DNA from: Rhopalosiphum padi
Taxonomy: Eukaryota > Arthropoda > Insecta > Hemiptera > Aphididae
Reading direction: 5' to 3'
DNA: 64,000 nucleotides
Assembly: GCF_020882245.1 (NCBI RefSeq)
Contig: NC_083599.1
Coordinates: 43,612,748-43,676,747, forward strand
Of this stretch, positions 1 to 12,530 are shown in pieces. Each line of letters opens with the position of its first letter. Position 1 is the first letter of the stretch. The position numbers and the translations under genes were made by a program. The notes below the pieces were generated by a model. It ran no database searches. It saw only the letters and a program-made list of their open reading frames with translations, and was not told where the DNA came from.

Positions 1-466
1 CAGTCTACATTTTTATAGTTTATTTACTTCTTCACAGATGTTATGACATGCAGGAACTAAACAATTTAAATCGAAAATATTAGCCTACAAATTATTAATT
101 AATTGTCCTTCATTTTATAAAATATTTATCGATAAGAGGATCAAAATATCTTAATTTAAATTAAGATTAACAATAGAATTTTGATAAATGAAAGTCTTAC
201 TTTTTTATTCTTTTTAATTTTTAATAAAGCATTTTTATGTTGATGGATTCTGACTTGTTACTGTGTTTGGAATTTTTTGTCAATTGATACTTTGATGTCA
301 TAAATTTTACAATATAAAATCAATCCATTGATTTAAAATATATTTTCCATGAATTCTGTAACATATTTTTAACTTTTGGCATATTAAAATAATAGAATAT
401 TCAACAAAAAAATAAGTGAAAAAACGACAGTTGATACAAAATTTATAAAAAAATTTGATCTATGAT

Positions 467-688
467 CAATGGTTGGCAATTTTCTTGGACTTTCAGGCCA
501 CATTTACGAATTAAAAAGTTCTCGAGCCGGACAAAAATAAAAATTTTATATTCTTAAATTATTTACTATGAAAAAAAATACTGCTTAAAACTTTAAAATA
601 ATGAATTATAGAAAAGAAAAATTTTGTCATTTTAAAATTTAAAGCGAGCTGTTTATGATAGCGGCGGCCCGCGGGTTTCCGACCACTG
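467..688. mobile_element. Short hAT-like non-autonomous element
   Basis: The ends are inverted copies: CAATGGTTGGCAA on the left and, read on the other strand, CAGTGGTCGGAAA on the right. CAGTGGT-type tips are common in hAT elements. The right end is strikingly GC-rich (GCGGCGGCCCGCGGG at 661-675) against the AT-rich surroundings. The flanks TCTATGAT and CTATAGAT are similar but not an exact 8-bp duplication, so the insertion is old. No coding capacity. Confidence 0.5.
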
Positions 689-718
689 CTATAGATAGTA
701 TAGGTTTTTTAATAAATG

Positions 719-1110
719 CTTAAGAGACTGTTATACCCGCATGTGTTGTCTCTGTCTTACTAATGTAGATCATCGCAAATTTTCGAGTAAATTTACCTAT
801 TATCAAATTTAAAGATAAGAATATTATCTAGAGCATCTCATTCACTTTTATTGATATCTTAATTTTTAAGTGAGTTATGGTTATGTAAAATATTAAAACT
901 TTAAAATGCTCGTAACTCGCTTAAAAATTAAAATACCAAAAAAAGCCTAAGAGATGGCCTAGATAACATTATTACCTTTAAGTTTGATAACAGGTAAATT
1001 GACTCTAATATTAAAGCTAACATCACAAAATGTGTTCTGCAGAACAAAAATTTGCTATGATCTACATTAGTAAGACAGAGACAACACATGTGGTTATAAC
1101 GTCCTTATAA
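719..1110. mobile_element. Fold-back (long inverted repeat) MITE, copy 1
   Basis: The outer arms are inverted copies of about 50 bp: a tip like GTTATACCCGCATGTG followed by TTGTCTCTGTCTTACTAATG on the left, and its complement at about 1055-1110. Pairing continues inward: TTTAATTTTTAAGTGAGTTA near 870 faces TAACTCGCTTAAAAATTA near 910, and ATTATCTAGAGCATCTC near 823 faces GAGATGGCCTAGATAAC near 950. So most of the element is one palindrome of about 390 bp. It lies in a Ptp99A intron. Confidence 0.65.
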
Positions 1111-1112
1111 AA

Positions 1113-1475
1113 GGATGTTATACACATCTAGTTTGTCTCTGTCTTATATTAACATAAAACGGTGAATTTGTATTCAATAGAACCAATTATGTGTTGTTAG
1201 CTTTAATATTAGAGTTACCTATCAATATTATCAATATTAAAGGTTAAAATATTATCTGTGGCATTAGCTTTATTTGATATTTTAATTTTAAAACTAGATC
1301 TGAGCATTTTTAATTTAAAATATTTATTATACTTTTAAAAGTTAAATTATCAAAATAATCAAATACTTTATCACAGATAATTTTCTTACCTTTAACTATG
1401 ATAATAGAATAATTCATTCAAATATTTAAGCTAATACCACAAAAACAGAGACAGCTCATGCACATTGCATCCTTT
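1113..1475. mobile_element. Fold-back MITE, copy 2 (adjacent, diverged)
   Basis: Starts at AAAGGATGTTATACAC, immediately after copy 1, and ends near GCATCCTTTTAATT. It shares the family core: a GTTAGCTTTAATATTAGAGT word, then TTAAAGGTTAAAATATTATCTGTGG, and the complementary words near 1375-1430 (CAGATAATTTTC, CCTTTAACTATGATAATAG). CTCTGT-type words occur near both ends. The internal sequence differs from copy 1, so this is a separate insertion or an old tandem copy. Confidence 0.55.
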
Positions 1476-1949
1476 TAATTATTTTATTCCTGACAAACAT
1501 TTAATTTATATATCTATCAGCGTTAATGCAGTATACCTATTATAGGCAATATAATTTAAAACAAAATATAAAAAAAAAACATTTATGAGTAAAAAAGGCC
1601 AAAATTTAGCCATTAGCTTAGAAATTAAATGAAATATATTATTAAGTAAAAATTATTTTCCTATTGTTATTCAAAAAATAAAACATTAGTTTATTATTAC
1701 AATCTTTTAATTTAAGACAAGTCCCTAGTTTAATACTTGTTTATTATTATTATTAACTAAATTTCCATTTTGATTATAAAGTTTAACATATTGTTAGTGC
1801 TTTAATTAAATTTCTTAATTTTTATGGTTATCTTCTAAAATATAATATAATAATGGTACTACAATACATTTTAAATAATATATATTTTTACTGTTACTTA
1901 TTTCTATTTTTTTTTTTATTTACTTGGATTTTTACTTATATATTTCTAG

Positions 1950-4900
1950 AACCTTTCACTGAGTACCAAGTACACGTTGTGGCCAAATGTGGAAATCATA
2001 TAAAAAGTGAATCTTCAGATACAATAATGCAATATACTGATGTTGATGGTCCAGGTCCACCAATTATTATAAATGCTACATGTGTACCAGGAACTAACGG
2101 CACATCTATTTTCTTACAATGGACTAAACCTCAACTATTTTATAGATCAGTAGATGAATATATTATATATGTTTCTTATGACACTGATTTTGTTAAAAAA
2201 TTAAACTATTCTTTACCAAAAGACAGTAACAATTTAAATGTATGTAAAGTATTAAGAATAGTGTCGTAACATAATACTTGATTTGACTAACTGTGGATTA
2301 TTATAATTTTTTAGCATTTTCAGTATGTTGTTCAAAACTTAACAGGTAATACCATGTATGAATTAAAAATAAATGGAGTAACAAATAGTTACCTTGGAAA
2401 AGATGTAATTGAAGGTAAAGCTTCAGAGCCTCGTTCAGTCTATTTACATAAAGATTGTGATAATGACAGTACTTTGAAAAATAATCATAATTTAATTGAA
2501 AATACAAAATCTCTTTTAATTGGCTTATGTTGCGTATTGGGATTACTTTTCATTGTGGCTGTTGTATTATTTTGGCAGTAAGTATTTTTTTGTTTTATAT
2601 ATAAATATATATGTATAAACATTACAATATAATATCTTACACTTTATCCTTTTTATCACCATAGCTAACAATATGTGTGATTCTTTACATGTAACACATA
2701 AAATAAATGTTTTGTACTATAGATGCCATCCTGTGTGTAGGGTATACTTTCATGCTGCTTATTATTATCTGGAGGATCCACCATTTGTGTCACATACTGT
2801 ACCAACATTACCAAATTCTGATTGGTGGAAGCACAAACAAGAATCTCATGTTGTGACAGTGGATGGTTTTGCTAAGCATGTAGCTAATTTGCATGTTGAT
2901 GGAGATATTGGTTTTAGCAAAGAATATGAAATAATTCAAGAAGAGTCCATGAATTTTGATTTTTCAACTGAGTCATCACAATTACCAGAAAATAAAACAA
3001 AAAACCGATATCTTAACATAGTTCCTTGTAAGTTAATAAATTATAATTCATCATGCTATTGTTATTTATGAATATATTTTGTACTGAAAGTTTAAAAATA
3101 TTGATAAGAGAGTGCATAGTTGGTCTAAGACAGTAGGCCAACACATAAATTCTAATTATTCTTGTACAGAAATGTATAATATTACCAGATTAAAGAATTA
3201 AAAATATTTTATAGTTTTATTCAAAATATATTATTTTGATTATAATAAGTATAAAATGTTAACATAGCCATGCATTTTAGCTAGTGTGATTGTGTAGCCT
3301 TGGTTTTAATATTATCTGGTTAATGTTAGCATAGTGAAAATATTACATTTTTAATTCTGTGCCTCTCTATTTACAATAAAGACACAACATCAAATTACAT
3401 TAGTATTTCATTATTTTTTAAGAAGATAATGAGCCTTTTTAAACAAGTTTAATTTTCAATTATAATACATTTTATCCTAGTAGTATATGGGTCAAATAGA
3501 TGGGCATAGTATATAGATCTTAATTGAGTAGAATTTTAATTTTTGAACACTAGGCTAGCTCTGGAAGACTTATTTAGTTAGTAATTTAACTTAATTTTGT
3601 CAGGAGTGCCCTTGATTTAGGATTACACCTAAATATAAGTATACATAGTAAATATGTATAATATTATACAAAATGGATTTTAATTAAAAATCAACTAATA
3701 CAAATTTATGCTAATTTTACTAACGTATGTTCATTTTTTTTTTTTTACTTTAAATATTATAATCAATAACTTCTATAACATTGTTATTTACAGATGATCA
3801 TAGCAGAGTTAAACTTCATATTAATAATATGCCTGGAAGTCATTCTGATTATATAAATGCTAACTATATTGATGGTTTTGAAAAAGCTAATGCATACATT
3901 GGCACACAAGGACCATTACCATCAACAATTATTGATTTTTGGCAAATGATGTGGGAACAACATGTTCACGTTATTGTAATGATAACAAATTTAGTAGAAC
4001 GTGGTCGGGTAATATATTTCAAGAATCATTATTATTAAAATTTGCAAATAAAATTATTTTTCATTTTTACAAATACTTAATTATTTTAATTATTAACTTA
4101 ATTTATTACTTTACATGTTTTTTCTTTGTATTCTACAAGTGTTCTTTAACCAAAGTCAACTTATATATTGTAATAGACATTTCTTGAAGTTTGTTCCTTT
4201 ATAAATAACTAGAACCTCCAAATTTAATTTCTACTTATTAAAAATATTATGTAATTATTTAACTTTAATTTTTATATCAGTTTTAAATAGATCAATTGAG
4301 GTTGTCAGTAAAGCTCTCTAAATTCTTAAGTTCAACTTCTAATCATACTTAAAAATGAATAATTCTTTTAATAATTTGTAATCTTAAAATCAAATCAAAA
4401 TTGTATTCTGTATTACCCTCTTGCTATAATACTTCATATTTTACATTAGAAATTTTATACATTAGATTTTGATTACTGTAAAGAATGTGTACTATGTAAT
4501 AATTTCTACTTTCTATATTCACATTGGGAAATATATTCTATATTTTATAAAATACCCTTTTATTTTATAATTTAAACAAACTTTTTTGCTCATGTGTCTT
4601 GCTTAAAAATTTCTTAAAGAAAACATGATTTTATATTGAAAAAATATAGTATATTATTTAATGTGTTATTTTGCATATTTACTTCTAAATAACTAATGTA
4701 GCTCTTGCATCATAAAATAAATTTACTAGTCAAGTTACCAAACATTATTTAAAAAGTAATTATTAACATGCTTAACATTACTAAACAGTGCCCAGTATTG
4801 CAAATTATATTTAAAAAAAAACAATAAAACAATTTATCACTATAAATTAATTAATAAATTTAATTGGTGTTTAATAAAGATTTATGTGAAGCTTTATTTT

Positions 4901-7900
4901 ATATGTTTTCCAATTGTAAGTTTTGAATTTTTTTAGAAAAATACACAAGTAGGTAATATACTATTTAAATCTAAACTTTGTAAAGATATAAATAAATATA
5001 TTAATATTAGCAAGATGAATAATAACTGTTGTTTAAATAGGAATTCAGTTTATTCAATTTATATCAAGATCGTCACTAAAATATTTTATTCTATATAATG
5101 CAATGTAAAGTGTAGAGGGTGCTATTACAAAAAAATAATTAATTAATAAATATATAAATTAACTTATATTTTTTTCATTAACAATAGCATGTTGTCTATA
5201 AATTCTTTATTATTTCATATTGTAATAGTTAGTAGTTTTATAGTACATAGATAATAGTATAATATATTAGTATATAGATAATTAAACAAGATTATTTCAT
5301 TTTAATTCTTGATTAAATATCTTTTGACTAAAATACTTTTAATTCGTCAAAAAAGTCAAAAAAATTTAATAGACCTACTGTTTGTTTATTTTTTAATAGA
5401 GAAAGTGTGATTTATACTGGCCAAATGAAGGTATAGAAACATATGGATTTATTCAAGTTAAATTATTAAAAGAAGAACTTATGGCTATGTATACTGTTCG
5501 TACATTTCAAGTGCATCATACACGAGTAATATATTATGATAAGTATTTTCAAAATAAAAGATGTTTTAAAATGAAATGTTTTTAGGCTAAAAAGAAAAAA
5601 AATATGCCACTAGGTAGAACTATATATCAATATCATTATACTAACTGGCCTGATCATGGTACGCCAGATCATCCTTTGCCAATTTTAAGTTTTGTGGATA
5701 AATCAGCTGGAGCTAATCCACCTGACGCTGGTCCTATTGTTGTTCATTGCAGGTATGTTATTAAATAAATATTTTTTAAATTTAATTTCTAGTTAAAGTA
5801 TTGATATACAATGATAATATAATTTGTTTTGTAGTGCTGGTGTTGGTAGAACTGGTACATATATTGTATTAGATACTATGTTAAAGCAAATTAAAAGTGA
5901 AAAAGAAGTGAATATATTTGATTTCTTAAAGCACATTAGACAGCAAAGGAATTTTTTAGTCCAAACTGAAGAACAATATATATTTATCCATGACGCTTTA
6001 TTAGAAGCAATAAATTGTATGTATTCTAGTATTAATAGAAAAACCCTAGCAAGTTATCTTCAAACAGACTTAAACGATTGTAAAATTACATCATTTGCTT
6101 CAGATTTTGAAAAACATTATAAGGTATGAATAACATAAAATATATTTTTTTCTAATTATATTCAATAAATATTATTTATTATGTTTTAGATGATAACGTC
6201 ATTTGTCCCACAAGAATATTTGTTACTTTCTGCAAATAAACCCTTTAATCGAAATAAAAATAGATCTCAAGAATTTGTTCCTGTAGAAAATTCTCGAGTA
6301 CACTTGACACCAAAACCCGGAATTGAGGGAAGTGATTACATTAATGCATCATGGATAATTGGTAAGTATTTTACATGATACTAAAATAATTAAACATTGA
6401 ATAAATCTGATTTTTAAATTGAGTATATTAATGTTAACTACTTTGGTTGGCATTCATTTTTATAAGCTTACAAAAATATTTAATGTATTATGTTATGTTA
6501 GTTTTCTCTGTTTATGTGTATAAACCCTAAATTTTATTAAAATTAACTCAAAAACTACTAAAAAAATAGTTTAAAAACTATTTCTAGATATATGTTTATA
6601 GGCATATGTTTGACTTTTACCATGATAGTTTATAAAGGTATAATTAATAATTCGTAGTAGTCAAATTAAATTTTTTTATTATTTAAATATTTATTTCTGA
6701 TATGAATTATAATTTATAAAGATCGTTTTTGATGGTGTTTCTCTCTTATAGTGTTAAAAAAAAAGACAGTTTATCTCTAAACTAGGCATGGTAGAAACAT
6801 ACAGGTGTATAAAACCAAATTCTAAACTAATGACCTAACTAAGCCTTTGGGCTACTCACAGTCACATGTATAAAAAAATGTGCAAAAAAATTATAAATTT
6901 CAATATAAATTATGATCATAACAAATATTTCTAATATAAAATTGTACAACCTAAATATGACATTATATATATTTTCAGGGTTTAAACGTCTAGGAGAATT
7001 TATTGTCACACAACATCCTCTTCAAAATACAGTTTTAGATTTTTGGCAAATGCTCTGGGATCACAATGCACAGACTGTAGTAATATTAACTGATATGAGT
7101 GAAGACACGGTTTGTTATATTTACTTTAATAATTTAAAACTAACTAAAAAATATAATTTTATTTTTAACATATAGGAATCACTTGTTAAATTTTGGCCTG
7201 TGGACTCGGATACAACATTAGATAGTGATAATTTTAAAGTTAAAAGTGTTCAAGAAGACAAAATAGGAGATGATTATGAAACAAGAGATCTTGTCATTCA
7301 ATCTGTACAAGATGATTTTATGCTTCCAGTTAGATTAATTCACAGTAAATATTCTGTCAGAGAATTATCTTCATTGATTAAATTATTAGAAATTGTGCAA
7401 ATGTGGCATTTAGAATACCAAAATGGCCCTATTGTTGTAGTAGATAAGTGAGTATTTCTTTGTCTTAAATTTATAAAAATATAAAATAGTAGTAATACAA
7501 AATACCATTAAAAATTTAGATGTATGATTATATTTTATATTTTCAGTTGTATAAAAATTTATAAGTAAATAGCAGCATGCTATTGATAGCAACATTTATA
7601 AAAGTATTTTTTCTAATGTTACTCTAAAACATACTAATTTACAGTACATAATAATATACTATAAAAAGTATCATAAAAAATATTAATAATATACAGATTA
7701 TATTGGCTTACTTTCAATGATACTTAAAATAATTAAGTGTTAAATAAAAATTTAATCATATTGTTAACTCTTAATATTTAAAGGTTATATTTAAGTTATA
7801 TTATATTTGGGTTATATTTTAAGGTAATATTTTACAATTCAAGATAATTATTTAAATTTTTTAAATTTTGGAATTAAAAATATTTATTTGATACCGTAAT

Positions 7901-8342
7901 TAATAAGTAAAATTTTTAAATGTAATTAGCTAATTTAAGATTAACTTTATTGTAGATTTGGTGGAACAGAAGCAGCAATATTTTGTTGTTTAACAACTAT
8001 TGGTAAACAACTACAACATGAAAATGTAGGCGATATTTCATTATATGCTAAACTTTATCATAATCAAAGACCAGGCATTTGGAAGGATATAGTAAGTTAA
8101 ATTTTAAAAGCCATTATATTTAAGTATACTTTTAATTTATTTATTTTTAACAGGAAAATTATTTATTATTATATCGAGCTTTAGAACTTATGTCTGGAGG
8201 AAGTTGTTTTAATGTATTACCATCAAGTTCAATTACCAGTATAAATAATGTGGCAAATGGTAGTCACAATTCACTAACTTTACCTAATGGAAATGCTCTT
8301 TCACCAAATAAACAAAATGGAGTATTAATTTCTCAATCGTAA
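1950..8342 (+). CDS. Ptp99A: Receptor-type tyrosine-protein phosphatase, Ptp99A type (3' part; 5' exons outside window)
   Basis: Twelve exons joined by consensus splice sites in one continuous frame (about 848 residues here): 1950-2239, 2324-2577, 2723-3027, 3794-4008, 5400-5525, 5586-5752, 5835-6123, 6190-6361, 6979-7109, 7176-7447, 7956-8091, 8154-8342 (stop TAA). Seen in order: the end of one fibronectin III domain, a complete FN3 domain, a hydrophobic transmembrane segment (about 2510-2577), a juxtamembrane AAYYYLEDPP stretch, and two PTP domains. D1 has NIVPYDHSRV, the WPD loop WPDHGTPDHP, the P-loop HCSAGVGRTG split by the intron at 5753-5834, and QTEEQY, so it should be active. D2 has VVVDKFGGTEAA where the P-loop Cys should be and no WPD, so it is a pseudophosphatase; this is usual for the RPTP-gamma/zeta and Ptp99A class. 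The family is a cell-surface signalling phosphatase of neurons and axons. The signal peptide and upstream FN3/Ig region are not in the window. Confidence 0.9.
4009..5399. other. Large intron of the Ptp99A-like gene
   Basis: Lies between the exon ending in LVERGR and the exon starting RKCDLYWPNEG. It has a GTAATA donor and a TTTTTTAATAG acceptor. It is AT-rich, and I see no exon, RNA gene or recognisable transposon in it. Confidence 0.6.
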
Positions 8343-9420
8343 TTTATGAACCAGTATGTAGTAGTATAAAAGTAGCTGTTAAGTAGTTTGACTAATTACT
8401 CAATAACCGTTTTGGTACATTATCTAAGTCTATTAGTATCCTCAATTTTTTTTAAATTGTATGTTTAAATTGATTAGTACATTTATGTTATAACTAACCT
8501 TCTGTTAATTTATCTGAATTTAAAATACAAACAATTTTAGTAATATAAGAAATGAAGAAAATATTTATTAAAATTCACATAAATTAATAATTATAATAGT
8601 AAATTATAAAAATTAATTATCATCAACATTTTTTTAGTTTACAATTTTTAAAAATAACATACTATTTTTAGTTTATAATTGCAATATATTTAATAAGGCA
8701 CTTAACTACTGATTTACCTGTATATTTGCAAGCTTCTTGATACAAACTACACCAAAAATATTAATATTAATGACTATTCTTACACTATAATTTAACACAA
8801 AGTATCTATAAAACATTTCACAAATACCTTCTTCATTAAAAATATTGATCATCTCATTATTACTGTAAATTTTGTTTTTATGTTGATTAAATTTATCTTC
8901 TGATGTGTAGGTTATTTTTCCATTAAAATCTTTCAACTATTAAAATACCCTTTTCTGTCATTGCTGTTACTGTTTTGAATCGTCAATATTATTGGATTGT
9001 TATACAAGGTTTCAATAAATTTAAGTAATATTATGCATTTGACAGATAAATAATTTTTTTTTTTTATGTAATACTATTTATAATAATAATACTGTTCTAA
9101 CGGTTCATTATTGAATTTTCATATTATTTTATTAATCTTCAAACACTTGGTACTTGAAATCCGAGATAGTTATTGTAATATATCTTATTCACACATCTTG
9201 GGCTTGAAAAAAAATAGTCTTGTCAATTAACTATTTCATTTAAATCTTGTTTGTTTAATGCTTAGTAGATTATATTATCGATCCAATTAACTTCCAAATC
9301 TTTTTTTATTTTATTATTTGTATGACAGAATTATACTATTAAATGTTTGTGATCAATTTGGTATTATTGTATATGTTCTTATAAATAATATTTGTGTTTG
9401 TAAATAAATTATTTATTTTT
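8343..9420 (+). other. Probable 3' UTR region of the Ptp99A-like gene
   Basis: Non-coding sequence directly after the stop codon. Candidate polyadenylation hexamers AATAAA occur at 9013-9018 and 9403-9408; the second is followed by a T-rich stretch. Which one is used cannot be told from sequence alone. The short ORFs here have no recognisable protein content. Confidence 0.35.
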
Positions 9421-12298
9421 ATGTTTTTGTTGAGCTAAACCTGATAATTGTATAGACTAATATAATTATATGTGTAAACAATTTATACCTCAATATACTA
9501 TATAGGAAAACATTTTTCTGTGGCGGCCTTTTTCATGAATTTGTCTTAAATTTTTATGTATAAAGGTGCATACATTTAACTCAAGTCACTATTAAGTTTT
9601 TGAAAATGATTTTTACTTACAAAGTTTTAAGTTGTTAAAAAACAATATTTTTCTATTTGTTTGTTATCTTCTTTTAATGTTATACTTATTATAATACAAC
9701 ATGGGCTGTTAATTTTTTAATCTAAAATAGAGTATTTTTTGAAGTAATTCAATGTATAAAAATTGAATATTTGACAAGTTGTTTATGAGATCTATATTTA
9801 AATTTAGGTGAGCGAGGCAGGATGGTATCAGAGGTACCCAACAAAGGTTCTTTGTTCATCTAAACTTTAAATACTTAAAAGTATTATAAATAATAAACTA
9901 CTGATCTGAAATTTGATTTTTGTAGATGGAAATTCTCCAAATAATGCTTTAAAATAAAAAAAGCCTAGAATTGATAATGATAAAAAAAAATAGTAAAAAA
10001 TATAATTGTTTCCAAAAATATAGTTTCTTAACAACTTAAAATTATGTAAAAGAATTATTTTCAAAACATTTTTTTTTTAAATAATAAATTTTGCGTTAAA
10101 TGAATCAGCCTATATCTTAACAAAAATGTTGATATGGTGGCTTATATATTTTTTTAAATTTTTCTATTTATACTAAAATTTATAATACCTAATTATTATA
10201 ATATTTTATTTGAAATATTTAGATTAGGTAAGAATATAGTTGGATAAACATAATAACACTCAAGAATCTTATTGTTACCTTCTGTAGTTGCCAATGTATA
10301 ATTGATTATCAAAAGCAAATATTTCTTATATTTCTATATTATGTAAATTTTACTATGAATTCAATATTACAAGTGCAAATTCACAATCGTATATACAATT
10401 TTACCCATTCAGTTAATTAATATTGACACTTAGTATGTTTTAATAATTTATATAAATTGTGGTCATTATTCCAATTTCTTAAGTAATCTAACCAATTATT
10501 TTGATTAAATTATTGCACAATTAATTAATTAAATTATTATTATTTGATGAGACCATATATTAATATAATATTATGTCTACACTAAAGTTTAATTATTACT
10601 GTTTTCCACGTATAACCCCTATCAATAGCCTATTTAAATTAAAATTTATTATTTTTCCTCTGTAAATATTTTAAACAATTAAAAACTATTATTGTAAACT
10701 AGACATATCTAATTATTCTTAATAATAAAAATAATATTGTAAGACAATTGGGTATTTATAAAAAACATTATTTAATTCAGTTTTCAAATATTTCTTTACT
10801 AGTTATAAAAAGCCATTATTACTACTTAAGTATATACATTTAAAACAAAAAATATACAATTGTTTTGCACAGTTAAATTAAAATTATTAAGTGTATTTAA
10901 TATTCATAAGTTGCATTTCAGTTACTATTAATTTATGTAAAATGTACCTTGGACTTGAAAAATTTTCAAATATTTTCATATGGTATACATTTATATGTAA
11001 TATTATAATTCTTCCAAGACTTAAAAGCACTAATAAAGGCCGCCTGAAAGCATTTATTATTTTTCCATACTGCTATTACATTTTAATTTATTTGATGTTC
11101 TAACTTCTAAAAATATTGTACATATACTATCATTCTATTAGCAAAATACAATTTTCTTTTTAATAGGAAAATAAATATTTTTCATACATTATTTTACTTT
11201 TTGACGTTTATAACCTACTTAATTTTAATAAACAATAACATATAACACACCAACATATTTCTCTTAATCGTTTTTAAATACTCAATTTGAAATGATTTAA
11301 TCTACCTACTTCTTTAATATACATCAACCAATTAATTATCATAACATTTCAGTTGTTTTTAATATGAGACAAACTCTGATTTAACCAATTATTATTAAAA
11401 AAATTTTATCAATTGTATTTATTATTAGTATATCAGTGTTATTGTACATATTACATTGCAATAATAAAACTAAAAGAATACCTATAAAATATTTATTCTA
11501 TATATTTATATATAATATAGTTTAAATAGTATCAATAGTTATAAAATATAATAATGATATTTGTTTATTCTAACTTGTTTTAAATTCTTCAATAGTATAC
11601 TATTTTTTCAGTATGTTATTTAAATAATAAATGATAAAATAATCATCAGCATATTATTTTCCTTTGTTAAATTATAGACCCAATGAATATTTAATCAAAA
11701 TACACGACTATACAATTTTTTTAATTTTTTAAAATAAAGTAACTAAATCTATTAAAATAATTACATATTTCTGTATGATGATACTTAATTTTTTTATATC
11801 AATGATAAAAAATCGCTCAATCGTTTCAAATATTATTATTATTTTTTTTTTTTACTTCAAATTTTCAGTCAGATTAAATTTTTTATCAATTTGTTTAAAT
11901 AATAATTATATAGTTATATTTTAATTTTGTAATAAGCTTAAAATTGTCAAAATAATTATTTCAAATTGATCAACCCATTTTTAATTGTTTCCATTAAATC
12001 CTAACATTATGTTTATTATTTTAAAATGATCAAATCTTGTACGAATTGTTGTTTTTATTTTTTAATTAGTTTCTTGACAATTATCAAAAGTGAAAAATTT
12101 ATCTTGACAATTATTTTGCATAGAATTTAAATTTTATTTTCAAAATTCAAATTAGATCCAGTTCATTTTTTATTCAGTCAGAGAAATGTAGTTAAATATT
12201 ATAGAAATTAATGTGCTTATCATTTTTAAAAATATTAAATAACATATAAATTAAAATCAATTAAATTTACAGTTAATTAATATTGATCATTAGTTCAT

Positions 12299-12530
12299 AC
12301 ATAGATTAAATAAAATTATAAATACACAACCTTAATACAATAATTTATTGCTCATTATTTTAATTTAGGTTTTACTCAATAGTAATGCATGGTGGCAGGC
12401 GTCAGTGAGAAATAAGTATTTAATCATCTCTTGTCTCCATGCGCCACTAGTGAGTCAAATCCAAATTAAAATAATAAGCATTCAATTATTGCATTGACGT
12501 TGCGTGTCTATAGTATTATTTAGTCTATGG
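12299..12530. repeat. Long imperfect inverted repeat (hairpin or fold-back element)
   Basis: The left arm from about 12299 pairs with the right arm ending near 12530. CATAGATTAAATAAAATTAT faces the complement of the stretch at about 12510-12529. Further in, CAATAATTTATTGCTCATTA faces the complement of TAATAAGCATTCAATTATTG with three mismatches. The innermost GCATGGTGG faces the complement of CCATGCGCC. The loop is around 12405-12420. Arms of about 100 nt with scattered mismatches suggest a decayed fold-back transposon, or possibly a transcribed hairpin. No coding content. Confidence 0.55.

Larger units (their letters stand above)
1..1949. other. Intron of the Ptp99A-like gene with transposon remnants
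   Basis: No coding exon is visible before the acceptor TTTCTAG ending at 1949. The interval holds a short hAT-like element (467-688) and two adjacent long fold-back elements (about 719-1110 and 1113-1475), listed separately. The rest is AT-rich intronic sequence with poly-T and poly-A runs. Confidence 0.6.

Noticed and set aside
10891..11103. 70-codon hydrophobic ORF
   Set aside because: AT-rich sequence gives Ile/Leu/Tyr-rich translations by chance; no splice context or homology recognised.
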